Of a stretch of DNA of 64,000 bases, positions 34,792 to 42,248 are shown piece after piece. Made by a program: the position numbers and the translations under genes. Source of the stretch: an uncultured Lachnospiraceae bacterium (GTDB lineage: Bacteria; Bacillota; Clostridia; Lachnospirales; Lachnospiraceae); the NCBI GenBank assembly GCA_900551115.1, contig URUY01000005.1, positions 1 through 64,000 of the forward strand. The letters run 5' to 3'. The notes under the pieces are model-generated. The model worked only from the letters and a program-made list of their open reading frames with translations, searched no databases and had not been told where the DNA came from. How positions within the stretch are numbered: the stretch's first letter is position 1; each line of letters opens with the position of its first letter.

Positions 34792-35485
34792 TTTTTCTCA
34801 GGCTCCTTTCCATAAGTTTAATTCCTATGCTGATAAGCAGTACCAGCAGAATATAAATCACAGCCATCACCAGATACGGAACCATAAATTCATAGCTGTT
34901 GCTTCCGATATAGCTGAAAGCCACATATAAATCCGCCGCTCCTACAAAGCTCACTACGGAGGTTTCCTTAATCAGTGCAATAAACTCATTGCCCAGTGTG
35001 GGAAGGATATTTTTTACTGCCTGCGGAATCACTATCTTTATCATAGTTGTACCAAAGCTGAGTCCTACCGCACGGCCTGCTTCCATCTGCCCCTGGTCAA
35101 CTGACATGATACCGCTTCGCATGATTTCGGATATGTAAGCGGCGCTGTTTAAGCCGAATACCAGAATGGACACCTGTACACCGGTCATATGGACTCCCAT
35201 AAGCGGCAGCATAACATAATAGAATACCAAGAGCTGCACCACTATAGGCGTACCGCGGAACAGTCCCACGTAAAAGCTGCAGATGCCGTTCAGAATCCGC
35301 GGCATGACTTTATATTTGGGAATCACACGGACAGTAGCAATTACCGTACCAATGAGGATACCGATAATAAGTCCCACAATTGCAATTAAAAGTGTATTTT
35401 TTAATCCCTCTGCCACCTTCACATAGCCGTTCTGTGCAATGAAGATGTCTATGAATTTATCTACTTTCTGACCAAAATTACCCAT
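34775..35485 (-). CDS. Polar amino acid ABC transporter, permease
   Basis: The 236-residue membrane subunit belongs to the HisM/GlnP group: an N-terminal GLKNTLLIAIVGLIIGILIG helix, FRGTPIVVQLL, and the EAA loop EAGRAVGLSFGTTMIKIVIP that contacts the ATPase. A C-terminal helix pair follows. About five transmembrane segments are seen, as expected. I start at MGNFGQKVD, which has a GAGAGG site; eight upstream codons are possible. The gene lies between the binding-protein and ATPase genes of the same operon. Confidence 0.94.
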   Translation of the reverse strand: MGNFGQKVDKFIDIFIAQNGYVKVAEGLKNTLLIAIVGLIIGILIGTVIATVRVIPKYKVMPRILNGICSFYVGLFRGTPIVVQLLVFYYVMLPLMGVHMTGVQVSILVFGLNSAAYISEIMRSGIMSVDQGQMEAGRAVGLSFGTTMIKIVIPQAVKNILPTLGNEFIALIKETSVVSFVGAADLYVAFSYIGSNSYEFMVPYLVMAVIYILLVLLISIGIKLMERSLRKSDRRH

Positions 35486-35541
35486 GGAAACCTCTCTGCG
35501 AATGCTCACATCTACAATCGTAAATAATAAACCTCTGTTTT

Positions 35542-36390
35542 TTACTGCATCTTGTTAATGGCTTCAGTAATGCATGCTGCCGGAGCAGAATCAATGATTA
35601 CATACTGAATATTGCCGTTCAATAAATCCTGTACTGCCAGAGAACCGTTCTTGTAGCCGACTGTCTCTACTGCAAAACCGGTAAAGCCCCATTCTGCATC
35701 ACCTTCTACATAAAACTGACCTGTAGTACCTGTCTGTACACCAATCTTTACGCTGCTGTCCTTGCCATTCAAAATGTCCTCTACGGAAGCTGCATCCTTG
35801 CATGCATCAAATTCCGTATTGTCGGAAGGCACAATCAGCTTCTGGGATGCACTGTAATAAGGGTCAGAAAAGTTTACATATTCCTTTCTGTCCTCTTTGA
35901 TAGTCAGACCTGCCATTGCAATATCGCATTTCTGCTGTCCCACAGACAGACATACCGCATCAAAATCCATGTTCTGGATAACCAGCTCCATACCTAAATA
36001 TTCGGCCAGCTTTGCTGCGATTTCCATATCGATACCATAATAGCTGTCACCCTGTGTATATTCAAAAGGCTCAAATGCTGCGTTGGTAGCAACCACAAGC
36101 TGCTCCTTGCTTTCGTCATATGCTGCAGAAGTAACTGCCACAGGTGTGCCATCACCAAAATAATTGTTGCAGATGGTATCAAAAGTACCGTCTTCCTTGA
36201 TTTCCTTGATAAATGCATTTACAGATTCCAGAAGCTCAGGCTGATTCTTATCCACACCGAAAGCATACTCTTCATTTGTAAGCTCCACTTCGATAACCTT
36301 TGCCGCCTTCTTTTCACCGTCACTGCCGCATCCTGCCAGTGTTGCTGCTGCCATCACTGCAGCCAGTCCGATTGCCAATAACTTTTTCAT
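35542..36390 (-). CDS. Polar amino acid ABC transporter, substrate-binding lipoprotein (circularly permuted)
   Basis: A signal peptide with lipobox TLAGC anchors the 282-residue protein outside the membrane, where it captures an amino acid. The core SBP_bac_3 domain starts late, at EQLVVATNAAFEPFEYTQGD, and ends abruptly at VIIDSAPAACITEAINKMQ. The piece that normally ends this family, E-E-Y-A-F-G-V-D-K ... E-I-K-E-D-G-T-F-D ... Y-F-G, is instead found right behind the lipobox (residues ~40-85). The domain is therefore circularly permuted rather than truncated. It is the first gene of its operon, with a ribosome site AGGAGGATAAAAC. Confidence 0.9.
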   Translation of the reverse strand: MKKLLAIGLAAVMAAATLAGCGSDGEKKAAKVIEVELTNEEYAFGVDKNQPELLESVNAFIKEIKEDGTFDTICNNYFGDGTPVAVTSAAYDESKEQLVVATNAAFEPFEYTQGDSYYGIDMEIAAKLAEYLGMELVIQNMDFDAVCLSVGQQKCDIAMAGLTIKEDRKEYVNFSDPYYSASQKLIVPSDNTEFDACKDAASVEDILNGKDSSVKIGVQTGTTGQFYVEGDAEWGFTGFAVETVGYKNGSLAVQDLLNGNIQYVIIDSAPAACITEAINKMQ

Positions 36391-36446
36391 TGTTTTATCC
36401 TCCTCTTTCCTAAAAATCATTGTTTTTTCATACAATATACTTGCAT

Positions 36447-36475
36447 AATATACCACTTTATGCGTCAAAATGCAA
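36447..36475 (-). promoter_or_regulatory. Promoter of the amino acid ABC transporter operon
   Basis: On the minus strand TTGCAT and TATATT are spaced 17 bases, about 60 bases before the binding-protein start. Confidence 0.6.
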
Positions 36476-36577
36476 CCGCATAATTTACAGCTTTTTACAT
36501 ATACTATCTTCAGTTTCTAAATTTACGGGGCTTTTTCCTACCTGTTTACTTTACTCCATAGCGCAGAAAGGATAACC

Positions 36578-36763
36578 ATGAATCTTGATGAAATTGTCTG
36601 TAACTGTATGGGCGTCACCAACGGCATGATTAAAGACGCCGTAGCCGGTGGCGCCACCACCTTAGAAGAAATACAGCAGCAAACCGGCGCAAGTACTGTC
36701 TGCGGCGCCTGTCTGGAAGATGTACAGCATCTGATTGATGAATTTACAGCAAAAAAAGAGTAA
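36578..36763 (+). CDS. BFD-like [2Fe-2S]-binding protein
   Basis: The 61-residue protein consists of one BFD-type domain: VCNCMGVTNGMIKDAV (Cys-x-Cys) and STVCGACLEDVQHLI (Cys-x2-Cys). The four Cys would bind a [2Fe-2S] cluster. Bacterioferritin-associated ferredoxin and the NirB/NifU middle domain share this fold, and free-standing copies occur widely in Clostridia as small electron carriers or cluster-handling proteins. A ribosome site (GAAAGG) precedes the ATG and a strong terminator follows, so it is a single-gene unit. Confidence 0.9.
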   Translation: MNLDEIVCNCMGVTNGMIKDAVAGGATTLEEIQQQTGASTVCGACLEDVQHLIDEFTAKKE

Positions 36764-36789
36764 GCCTTGCAATAAGGTTTACTCTTTTT
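36752..36789 (+). terminator. Terminator of the BFD-like gene
   Basis: AAAAAGAGTAAGCCTT-GCAAT-AAGGTTTACTCTTTTT forms a long hairpin ending in a T-run, overlapping the last codons. Confidence 0.9.
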
Positions 36790-36866
36790 GCCGGTTTACT
36801 CTCTTTGCCGTACCGACATATAGCCCTCTCTTCCATCCGCGCCGCAAAAAATCACACAAAAAAAGT

Positions 36867-37379
36867 CTATTTTCCCGGAACACTGAAAATTCCGATTTGC
36901 AGCGGATGATAGGTAAACACAAAAAAACATACCGCAGTAATCAGCAAAAACAGCTTTAACGTTTGCGTGCAGGGTTCCAGCTTGCAGGACAACGCAAGCC
37001 GATAAACGGCAGCAAAGCCAATCAGCACACTGATAATAAATATGCCGATATCAAGCGCCGCATAATTTCTGCCCAAAATCCCTGAATATGTGTAAAAAAA
37101 TACCGGTATCAGAAAGGCACTGAGCAGGGTACCGAAAATTAAGCCTGAAGTAACACAGGGATAATCCCTGCTGATTTTCCTGTTCATGTAAAAAGAATAC
37201 AGCAGCATGGGGAAAAAACTTAATTTCATATGCTCCCAGACAGACTCGTTCACCGGAAAGAAAAATCCCAAAACAAAATTATTTCCTGACCATTCATAAA
37301 CAAAGTGCGCAAGAGTGCCTGTTATTAAAACAAAAATAATGCCTTTGACTGTATAGCTTTTTAATGTATTCATATTCAT
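36867..37379 (-). CDS. DUF6512-type integral membrane protein
   Basis: The 170-residue protein has four to five transmembrane helices. The N-terminal VKGIIFVLITGTLAHFVYEW is followed by VNESVWEHMKLSFFPMLLYS, a pattern I associate with a small membrane family (DUF6512) common in Lachnospiraceae. No catalytic residues are evident, apart from the conserved N-E-S-x-W-E-H-x-K segment, which sits at a membrane face and could bind a metal or lipid. Function unknown. Monocistronic by context. Confidence 0.75.
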   Translation of the reverse strand: MNMNTLKSYTVKGIIFVLITGTLAHFVYEWSGNNFVLGFFFPVNESVWEHMKLSFFPMLLYSFYMNRKISRDYPCVTSGLIFGTLLSAFLIPVFFYTYSGILGRNYAALDIGIFIISVLIGFAAVYRLALSCKLEPCTQTLKLFLLITAVCFFVFTYHPLQIGIFSVPGK

Positions 37380-37520
37380 TATTGTATGTAAACAAAATAC
37401 AAATTATCCAAAAGAATACAAAAGAATTTCTTTCTCGCCCACCATCCGTCTCCCATTTGCTTAAATTCAAATTGCTAAATTGCCTGCTTCGATTATAGCG
37501 CTCATATATGCAGAAAATGT

Positions 37521-37823
37521 TTATGTTATACTTTTTGAAAATTTGATAAATTCATATGGCAACCCTATATCTTCAGAATATTTACGGATTTCTGCTTTTT
37601 CATTATCATTCATTTCGTCATAAAAAGGGCGGTCTGATACTTTCCAATATTTTTTGACTTCATCTATTTTCAACAAATCCCCCCATGGCGCAATATATTT
37701 TTCTCCAACCTTATATTTACCGACTTCTTTGTATACTCTCGTAGTATAACAAAAACCGAGTTCACTGAGATATTTTTGAACCGTTTCATATTCATGATTG
37801 GGGAATGAGATTTCGTTAAACAT
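37521..37823 (-). CDS. Small ASCH-like hypothetical protein
   Basis: The 100-residue soluble protein contains EVGKYKVGEKYIAPWGDLLK followed by KIDEVKKYWKVSDRPFYDEM. The V-G-x-x-Y ... W-G-D-x-L-K-I pattern resembles the small beta-barrel ASCH/PUA-like domains that bind RNA, but the similarity is by eye only. It begins 37 bp before an AT-rich gap shared with the alkyltransferase-like gene and is oriented the same way. It belongs to the second AT-rich accessory region. Function unknown. Confidence 0.65.
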   Translation of the reverse strand: MFNEISFPNHEYETVQKYLSELGFCYTTRVYKEVGKYKVGEKYIAPWGDLLKIDEVKKYWKVSDRPFYDEMNDNEKAEIRKYSEDIGLPYEFIKFSKSIT

Positions 37824-37893
37824 TCTTCTGATCTCCTAACGATGATAATATAAATAATCTTCTACAACTTCATTTTCCATTTCCAAAGTGACG

Positions 37894-38406
37894 TTACTCT
37901 TGAATGTTATGTTCCATTTCAAAATGCTGCTCTAATTCAAAAAGAACATTTTTATAATCCTTTATGTAGTATTTGATATTTGTTCTGCCCTTTTTAATAA
38001 TAATGTGACCTTCAGCCTCTAATAATTTTCTTTGTGCCTCAACACCACCGGGGTACTTGGAATTTAATTCTCCATTTGCCTTTAAAGTTCTCCAATAGGG
38101 TGTTTTGTTATCCGAACGCTGATAACTTGCCCATGCTGCAATAGAAACAAAAATTCCCGCTGTGATTGGTTCTGTAAAATCAGCTTGATTTAATTTAGCA
38201 AAGTATGCTCTAATCTTACCTATGGTAATAACCTTACCGTATGGAATTTTCTTCATTATTCTATCGTAATCAATCGGTGGTGCAAAGTACATTTTATTCC
38301 CACCATATTTCTCGATGCTTTTCTCATCTGTAATGATTTGAAGCTTTGGCATATCCTTGTTATCGTGCAGCATCGCATTGAAATCTTTCTTTTCTTCATT
38401 CGCCAT
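37894..38406 (-). CDS. MGMT/alkyltransferase-like family protein without the catalytic Cys
   Basis: The middle of this 170-residue protein matches the DNA-binding domain of O6-methylguanine-DNA methyltransferase. IPYGKVITIGKIRAYFAKLN is followed by the helix-turn-helix, then TPYWRTLKANGELNSKYPGG and QRKLLEAEGHIII. In the position of the P-C-H-R-V active-site motif it reads P-Y-W-R-T, so the alkyl-accepting Cys is absent, as in alkyltransferase-like (ATL) proteins. Such proteins flag alkylated bases for excision repair. The N-terminal 45 residues are an extra segment seen in Clostridia. Confidence 0.8.
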   Translation of the reverse strand: MANEEKKDFNAMLHDNKDMPKLQIITDEKSIEKYGGNKMYFAPPIDYDRIMKKIPYGKVITIGKIRAYFAKLNQADFTEPITAGIFVSIAAWASYQRSDNKTPYWRTLKANGELNSKYPGGVEAQRKLLEAEGHIIIKKGRTNIKYYIKDYKNVLFELEQHFEMEHNIQE

Positions 38407-38488
38407 AATTAGCTACCTCCCAACCAAACTATAATGCCATTTACTTCTTTATGCAATGAGACTGTTTTTCTTTTTTATAAAAAACCGG

Positions 38489-38514
38489 CTTCGCATACAG
38501 AGAGACAAACTGGA
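38489..38514. repeat. Conserved left-end sequence of mobile element A (remnant)
   Basis: The 26-nt sequence CTTCGCATACAGAGAGACAA-ACTGGA recurs at 39914-39939 with a single base change. In both places it lies 6-8 bp from the stop codon of a minus-strand cargo gene. It therefore marks the same end of two related elements. Confidence 0.75.
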
Positions 38515-38522
38515 TTTTTTCA

Positions 38523-39176
38523 CTAAAATACAAACATTATAAATAATAAAATATAAGTTTTTCTAACATCTCGATTAACCAGTAAATATGTTACTCCAAA
38601 TATAAAACCACTAATTGCACAAATAACTCCCGCTATAAGTGACCCTTTTGTAAAACCATGTGCAAGCCCCCAAGTTAATGCTGCGACAATCCCGCCATAT
38701 GGAACTTTATTATTCCTGAACCATTTTTCAAATGCAATCTGACCAAAAACAATAATAAGCATGACTAACGCGGTCTCAAACAAATAGTAAATATATTGAA
38801 AAATAAATTTAAGTAAACCATTTGCATGAAATTCTTTTATAACCTTAAAGCCGTTCCAATCAATATAAGATGCTACAAGCATGAAAATCAAGCATAAAAC
38901 AACAAGTACATATTGTAACAACTTCATTTTTTCCCCTTTAACAAAAATATCAAAACCATATTTTTGTTTGGCTGTTCGGATGATCATAAAAACAACAATT
39001 CCCCATAAAGTACACGTTATCACCCAATGACATATATTTTGGATTGTTGACCACTCATTTATAGAAGCACCATATATGAGCGGTTCTATGAGAAATGCAA
39101 GAATAACCTCTAACCCTAAGCCAGCAAATGCATATAATGCAAAACACAAACAATTCAACCCTTTAATAGCTTTCAT
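38523..39176 (-). CDS. CPBP-like membrane protease, probable cargo of element A
   Basis: The 217-residue protein has about six hydrophobic segments. Near the C-terminus VAALTWGLAHGFTKGSLIAG corresponds to CPBP motif 2 (G-L-x-H). Motif 1 is poorly kept: FGQIAFEKWFRNN where E-E-x-x-x-R is usual. It may be a divergent or inactive CPBP protein, a family linked to bacteriocin immunity and surface-protein processing. It sits exactly where two acetyltransferase genes sit in the sister element B, between the conserved left-end repeat and the rep sequence, so it is read as exchangeable cargo. Confidence 0.7.
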   Translation of the reverse strand: MKAIKGLNCLCFALYAFAGLGLEVILAFLIEPLIYGASINEWSTIQNICHWVITCTLWGIVVFMIIRTAKQKYGFDIFVKGEKMKLLQYVLVVLCLIFMLVASYIDWNGFKVIKEFHANGLLKFIFQYIYYLFETALVMLIIVFGQIAFEKWFRNNKVPYGGIVAALTWGLAHGFTKGSLIAGVICAISGFIFGVTYLLVNRDVRKTYILLFIMFVF

Positions 39177-39251
39177 ATTTCTTTCTCCTCAACACACAAA
39201 TCTCATCAAATTGAATATTTGATAAACCTATTATATCATTAACACCAACAA

Positions 39252-39542
39252 TCACAAGGACTTTTCCCATGTGAAGTACGTCCCTTCCATGCCCGTTTCT
39301 TCATTCCGGATAGTCTGTGGCTTGGTTAGGTTCTTACTGCATAGATAGCGGGGTCTGCCTTTTGACATCCGGACTGATTCCTTTGTGATGTACTTGGTGA
39401 TGTAGTTGCTGACTTTTTCAGTGTCCGCTATCTTGGTCACAGTCGTGAGCCCATACTTGAAACTTCTGCTGTCAATGTTATAGATTTCTTTTCCATTCTT
39501 TACGATACCAGTATCGACAATCTTCAACTTATTACAATTCAT
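39252..39542 (-). pseudogene. Rep protein fragment of element A
   Basis: The 96 codons closely match the C-terminal third of the intact Rep at 40890-41792. Shared stretches are GKEIYNIDSRSFKYG, KVSNYITKYITKE and RYLCSKNL, followed by RNEETGMEGTYFT. The first two thirds, with the HUH motif, are missing, and ~30 codons before the C-terminal block (DMDLLKLLLQDNPNLVSTKT in the intact copy) are also absent. At 39540 the sequence jumps straight into an integrase tail on the other strand. It is therefore a relic of an internally deleted element. Confidence 0.9.
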
Positions 39543-39651
39543 GGAATTTGCAGGTCATGTGGATTACAATACCACACGAGAATATTATGTGTTCAGCAGG
39601 AAAATGCCAAAAGACCGCAAAACAACCCTTGAAAAGATACTTTGCGGCTAA
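39541..39651 (+). pseudogene. Integrase C-terminal fragment of element A
   Basis: The 36 codons read MEFAGHVDYNTTREYYVFSR and continue to EKILCG. They match the end of the intact integrase (MNFAGHKNYQTTKTYYIFSK, EKVLSKG), including the His and the nucleophilic Tyr. The fragment abuts the rep fragment at 39540, so a deletion removed the start of rep, the oriT, mob and most of int. A single arm-type AAGTGTAACAA copy follows at about 39680. Confidence 0.85.
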
Positions 39652-39758
39652 CAAATTAGGTGCAGACACCTAATTCAAAAAGTGTAACAAAAAAGCGAAC
39701 CGCCCCGCCGGAGGCGAGACCTTGAACCCTGGGTTTAAGGGACGCTTTCTGATTGGTC

Positions 39759-39799
39759 AAAATAAAAGCTCCAGGCTGTAAGCCTGAAGCTTTTATTTT
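39759..39799. terminator. Long A/T-flanked hairpin beside attL
   Basis: AAAATAAAAGCT...AGGCT-GTA-AGCCT...AGCTTTTATTTT is a near-perfect inverted repeat that can terminate in both directions. It lies five bases from the tRNA-derived att core. Confidence 0.8.
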
Positions 39800-39803
39800 C
39801 TAC

Positions 39804-39823
39804 TGCGGAAGATGGGACTTGAA
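39804..39823. other. attL: 20-bp copy of the tRNA-Leu 3' end
   Basis: TGCGGAAGATGGGACTTGAA is identical to 44585-44604, the 3' end of tRNA-Leu(AAG). The two copies in direct orientation bound element B (4,781 bp from copy to copy). The bases after it diverge at once, as expected for an att core. Confidence 0.9.
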
Positions 39824-39878
39824 GCAGTAATCCTCCGCAAAAATGCGATAGAAAGGGGCTTTCCAGCACATCATCTGA

Positions 39879-39901
39879 AAGTGTAACAAAAGTGTAACAA
39901 A
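39879..39901. repeat. Left arm-type integrase sites (two tandem copies)
   Basis: AAGTGTAACAAA occurs twice with an 11-nt period at 39879-39901. The same 12-mer occurs twice at the other end of element B (44501-44522). A pair at each end, outside the core att, fits arm-type binding sites of a tyrosine integrase. Confidence 0.7.
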
Positions 39902-39913
39902 AACTTTTCCTTG

Positions 39914-39939
39914 CTTCACATACAGAGAGACAAACTGGA
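39914..39939. repeat. Conserved left-end sequence of element B
   Basis: CTTCACATACAGAGAGACAA-ACTGGA differs from 38489-38514 in one base. It ends 6 bp before the stop of the first cargo gene. Confidence 0.75.
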
Positions 39940-39945
39940 ATTTAT

Positions 39946-40374
39946 TTAAACCTCCAAAAGCATTCCAAAACCATATTTATTATTTGGTAATTCTTCAAAT
40001 CCAAACTGTTTATAAAATTTTTCTTTTCCTTTATTTGCATATATAGAACAAGCGATTTTGGTATCCTTAGAAACATTCGCTTTTATAAAATTTATAATAT
40101 CATTTACCAACATTGTTCCTACCCCGTAACCTTGGTAGTCAGGTGATACAATCACATCCGTGATATATGCGTCCGTACAAAAGTCAAACAGTAATCTGGT
40201 AACTCCAATTATTTCTCCACCATATTGTACTGCCGATATATATGATGTGTTTTTCAAAACAAGCTCTGCCTGTTCAATCGATAATGGTTGAAATCCTACC
40301 TGCTTTCTTAAATGCAGAAACTCTTCTATTGATATTGTATGTTTTATACTTAATTTTTTCTTATCAATCACCAT
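39946..40374 (-). CDS. GNAT family acetyltransferase, cargo of element B
   Basis: The 142-residue protein is a complete GNAT domain: AQYGGEIIGVTRLLFDFCTD, then ITDVIVSPDYQGYGVGTMLV with the acetyl-CoA loop Q-G-Y-G-V-G. The C-terminal half has FYKQFGFEELPNNKYG. The AT-rich codon use fits the mobile element. It is 15 bp downstream of a second GNAT gene, which suggests one transcript. Cytoplasmic; the substrate is unknown, and carriage on a mobile element makes resistance or stress traits plausible but unproven. Confidence 0.9.
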   Translation of the reverse strand: MVIDKKKLSIKHTISIEEFLHLRKQVGFQPLSIEQAELVLKNTSYISAVQYGGEIIGVTRLLFDFCTDAYITDVIVSPDYQGYGVGTMLVNDIINFIKANVSKDTKIACSIYANKGKEKFYKQFGFEELPNNKYGFGMLLEV

Positions 40375-40389
40375 TAGTCTCCCCCATAT

Positions 40390-40836
40390 TTACTTTGAAC
40401 AGTATTTCAGAATATGCGCATTTATTTTAAAACCGAATTTTTCATAAAGATGTATTGCATCGTTCCCATCAATTACTTTTACTTCTATGCATGAAATATG
40501 ATTTGCTTCAAAAGTTTTCATTGCCCAAGTCATTAACTGATTTCCAAGACCTCGATTACGATATTCTTGTAAAACTACTAAATAGTCTAATTTTCCGTTT
40601 TGTTCAGTAATATCAACTTTGCAAAAGCCCACAATTTTTTCATTATTTTCAATAACAGCAATATGAGAAGTTCCATTCAATAAACAATTTTCAAAAACAG
40701 AAAGCGTAAGCTCATAAGGTCTGTTTGGAAAGCTCCCCTTAAAATTTGTCGATATTTGATTGTGATACTCCGACAACTGCACAATACATTCCATAAGCCT
40801 ATTTACATCTCTTGCATCTATTTCTCTTATCATCAT
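40390..40836 (-). CDS. GNAT family acetyltransferase, cargo of element B
   Basis: This is a 148-residue GNAT of a different type from its neighbour. The start MMIREIDARDVNRLMECIVQ is the usual first strand and helix. GFCKVDITEQNGKLDYLVVL leads into QEYRNRGLGNQLM (acetyl-CoA loop R-x-x-G-x-G). CIEVKVIDGNDAIHLYEKFGF is the C-terminal signature. The group includes RimI-like and aminoglycoside-like enzymes; nothing here fixes the substrate. It is the first gene of the cargo unit and lies tail to tail with nothing but the rep stop 54 bp upstream. Confidence 0.9.
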   Translation of the reverse strand: MMIREIDARDVNRLMECIVQLSEYHNQISTNFKGSFPNRPYELTLSVFENCLLNGTSHIAVIENNEKIVGFCKVDITEQNGKLDYLVVLQEYRNRGLGNQLMTWAMKTFEANHISCIEVKVIDGNDAIHLYEKFGFKINAHILKYCSK

Positions 40837-40889
40837 CTAAACTCCAAATTCAAATTTGTTGAAGTTTATTATACCACCACAACCAACAA

Positions 40890-41792
40890 TTACAAAGTCT
40901 TTTTTAATGTGAAATACGTCACTTCCATGCCAGTTTCTTCATTTTGAATAGTCTTAGTGCTGACAAGGTTCGGATTGTCCTGCAAGAGCAACTTTAACAA
41001 GTCCATATCTTCTTCAAGGTGTGTTTCGGTCTGTGGTTTGCTTAGGTTCTTACTGCATAGATAGCGGTGTCTACCTTTTGACATCTGGACTAATTCCTTT
41101 GTGATGTACTTGGTTATGTAGTTGCTAACCTTTGCGGTGTCCTCTATCTTGGTCGCAGTAGTGAAACCATACTTGAAACTTCTGCTGTCAATGTTATAGA
41201 TTTCTTTCCCATGCTTCACGATACCAGTATCGACAAACTTCAACTTGTCACAATTCACACCGATACCATGAAAGTGCCAGCGTCCGCTCTTGTGCAATTC
41301 TGGCACAAATAAATATTTGAAATCTGGATTGTAGTCTTTGACATTCTTCAAGAACTGATGTATTCGGTTATAACATTCGTCATAGTCAAAACTGTCTATT
41401 TTCTCGGGATCAAATGTGATAGTGAAGAACCAACCATTTTTCCAGTTGTTTGCAAAAGCATACTCGTATATTTTCTTCTTGGTGCGTTTCAAACTGGCAA
41501 CGATACTCGTTTCAATACTTTCCGCAGAACGAACCGCACCAGTTTCCAAATTGTACTCTTGTCCGTCTGTACCAGTATAATATTCGACGTGCTTCGTCCT
41601 GCTGGCGAAATTGGTCGCTATGGGCGAACCATACAAGACATATTCTTCCTTGTCGAAATAGGTCGTGTGTCGTACATTATAGTTAATAATGCGTTTTAGG
41701 TTCTTTTCTTCTAGTTGCTTGTCAATGATAGCATTGATAAACTTCTCTTTCTTCTCATGTTCGTCATTGATAATATCCATTACTGTCGGCAT
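40890..41792 (-). CDS. HUH-type rolling-circle replication initiator (Rep) of element B
   Basis: The 300-residue protein has the HUH replication initiator motifs in order: motif 1 FFTITFDPEK, motif 2 PELHKSGRWHFHGIG (H-x-H between hydrophobics, metal site), and motif 3 SNYITKYITKE with the catalytic Tyr and Lys. The N-terminal ~110 residues are an additional region with VRHTTYFDKEEYVLYG. It should nick and join DNA at a double-strand origin to start rolling-circle replication of the excised circle. A degraded copy lies at 39252-39542. It is transcribed away from mob and int. Confidence 0.88.
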   Translation of the reverse strand: MPTVMDIINDEHEKKEKFINAIIDKQLEEKNLKRIINYNVRHTTYFDKEEYVLYGSPIATNFASRTKHVEYYTGTDGQEYNLETGAVRSAESIETSIVASLKRTKKKIYEYAFANNWKNGWFFTITFDPEKIDSFDYDECYNRIHQFLKNVKDYNPDFKYLFVPELHKSGRWHFHGIGVNCDKLKFVDTGIVKHGKEIYNIDSRSFKYGFTTATKIEDTAKVSNYITKYITKELVQMSKGRHRYLCSKNLSKPQTETHLEEDMDLLKLLLQDNPNLVSTKTIQNEETGMEVTYFTLKKTL

Positions 41793-41987
41793 ATGTCCAA
41801 CCTCCTTTGAAAACCGCCAGAAGTGTTTTCTATGTCAAGTAAGAAAACACTCGCAGGCACATTGTTTTTGGTGTCAAGGATAGAATGACAGCCGAACGGA
41901 ACGAATATTTTGCCCGTATAGCCTTTTTTTGAAATTGTGACCGCACACCATACCGCATATTTGTCATGGGAGGTGATAAGGTTGAAT
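41793..41987. other. Divergent region between rep and the mob side
   Basis: About 195 bp that must carry the rep promoter and perhaps the replication origin. I cannot point to a convincing nick site. AT-rich with AAAACACTT/GAAAACACT-like short inverted words near 41820-41850. Confidence 0.35.
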
Positions 41988-42143
41988 ATGGAAACATTAG
42001 ACGAATTATTAGACAGAATGAAGCAGGACTGCCAAAACGAAATCAGAAGCAAAAAGACTTCCGCCGATGACGGAATGGAACAGTTTGAGGAAATGACCGA
42101 AAAATATACAAAGCCATCATTTGATGATGATGACGAGCGTTAG
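41988..42143 (+). CDS. Small acidic hypothetical protein of element B
   Basis: The 51-residue product METLDELLDRMKQDCQNEIR continues with a charged segment and ends in an acidic tail (FDDDDER). GGAGG is found before it; a TTG two codons upstream (41982) has even better spacing and may be the real start. It lies between rep and the oriT, a common place for small accessory proteins of relaxosomes or copy control. No family is recognised. Confidence 0.6.
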   Translation: METLDELLDRMKQDCQNEIRSKKTSADDGMEQFEEMTEKYTKPSFDDDDER

Positions 42144-42154
42144 ATTTTACCCGC

Positions 42155-42222
42155 ACTTTGCCTAGGCAAAGTCTAGCGGGTTAGACCTTTGCAAGATTTA
42201 GAAGCATAAGCGGTCTTGCAAA
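42155..42222 (+). other. Predicted origin of transfer (MOBV/Pre-type oriT)
   Basis: The perfect 18-bp palindrome ACTTTGCCTAGGCAAAGT (42155-42172) is followed by CTAGCGGG-TTAGAC. This mirrors the pMV158-type oriT: an inverted repeat with AAAGT, then TAG-x-G-x-G and TTA-x-AC, where MobM nicks between G and T. The nick here would lie between 42180 and 42181. A second inverted pair, TTTGCAAGA (42188-42196) and TCTTGCAAA (42214-42222), follows. The site is 70 bp upstream of the mob gene, as usual for this class. The pMV158 comparison is from memory. Confidence 0.7.
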
Positions 42223-42248
42223 TGGTCGCAGGAAAGGGGGAAGGAATT

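Noticed and set aside
41358..41699. Plus-strand frames opposite rep
   Set aside because: Antisense shadows of the HUH Rep gene.
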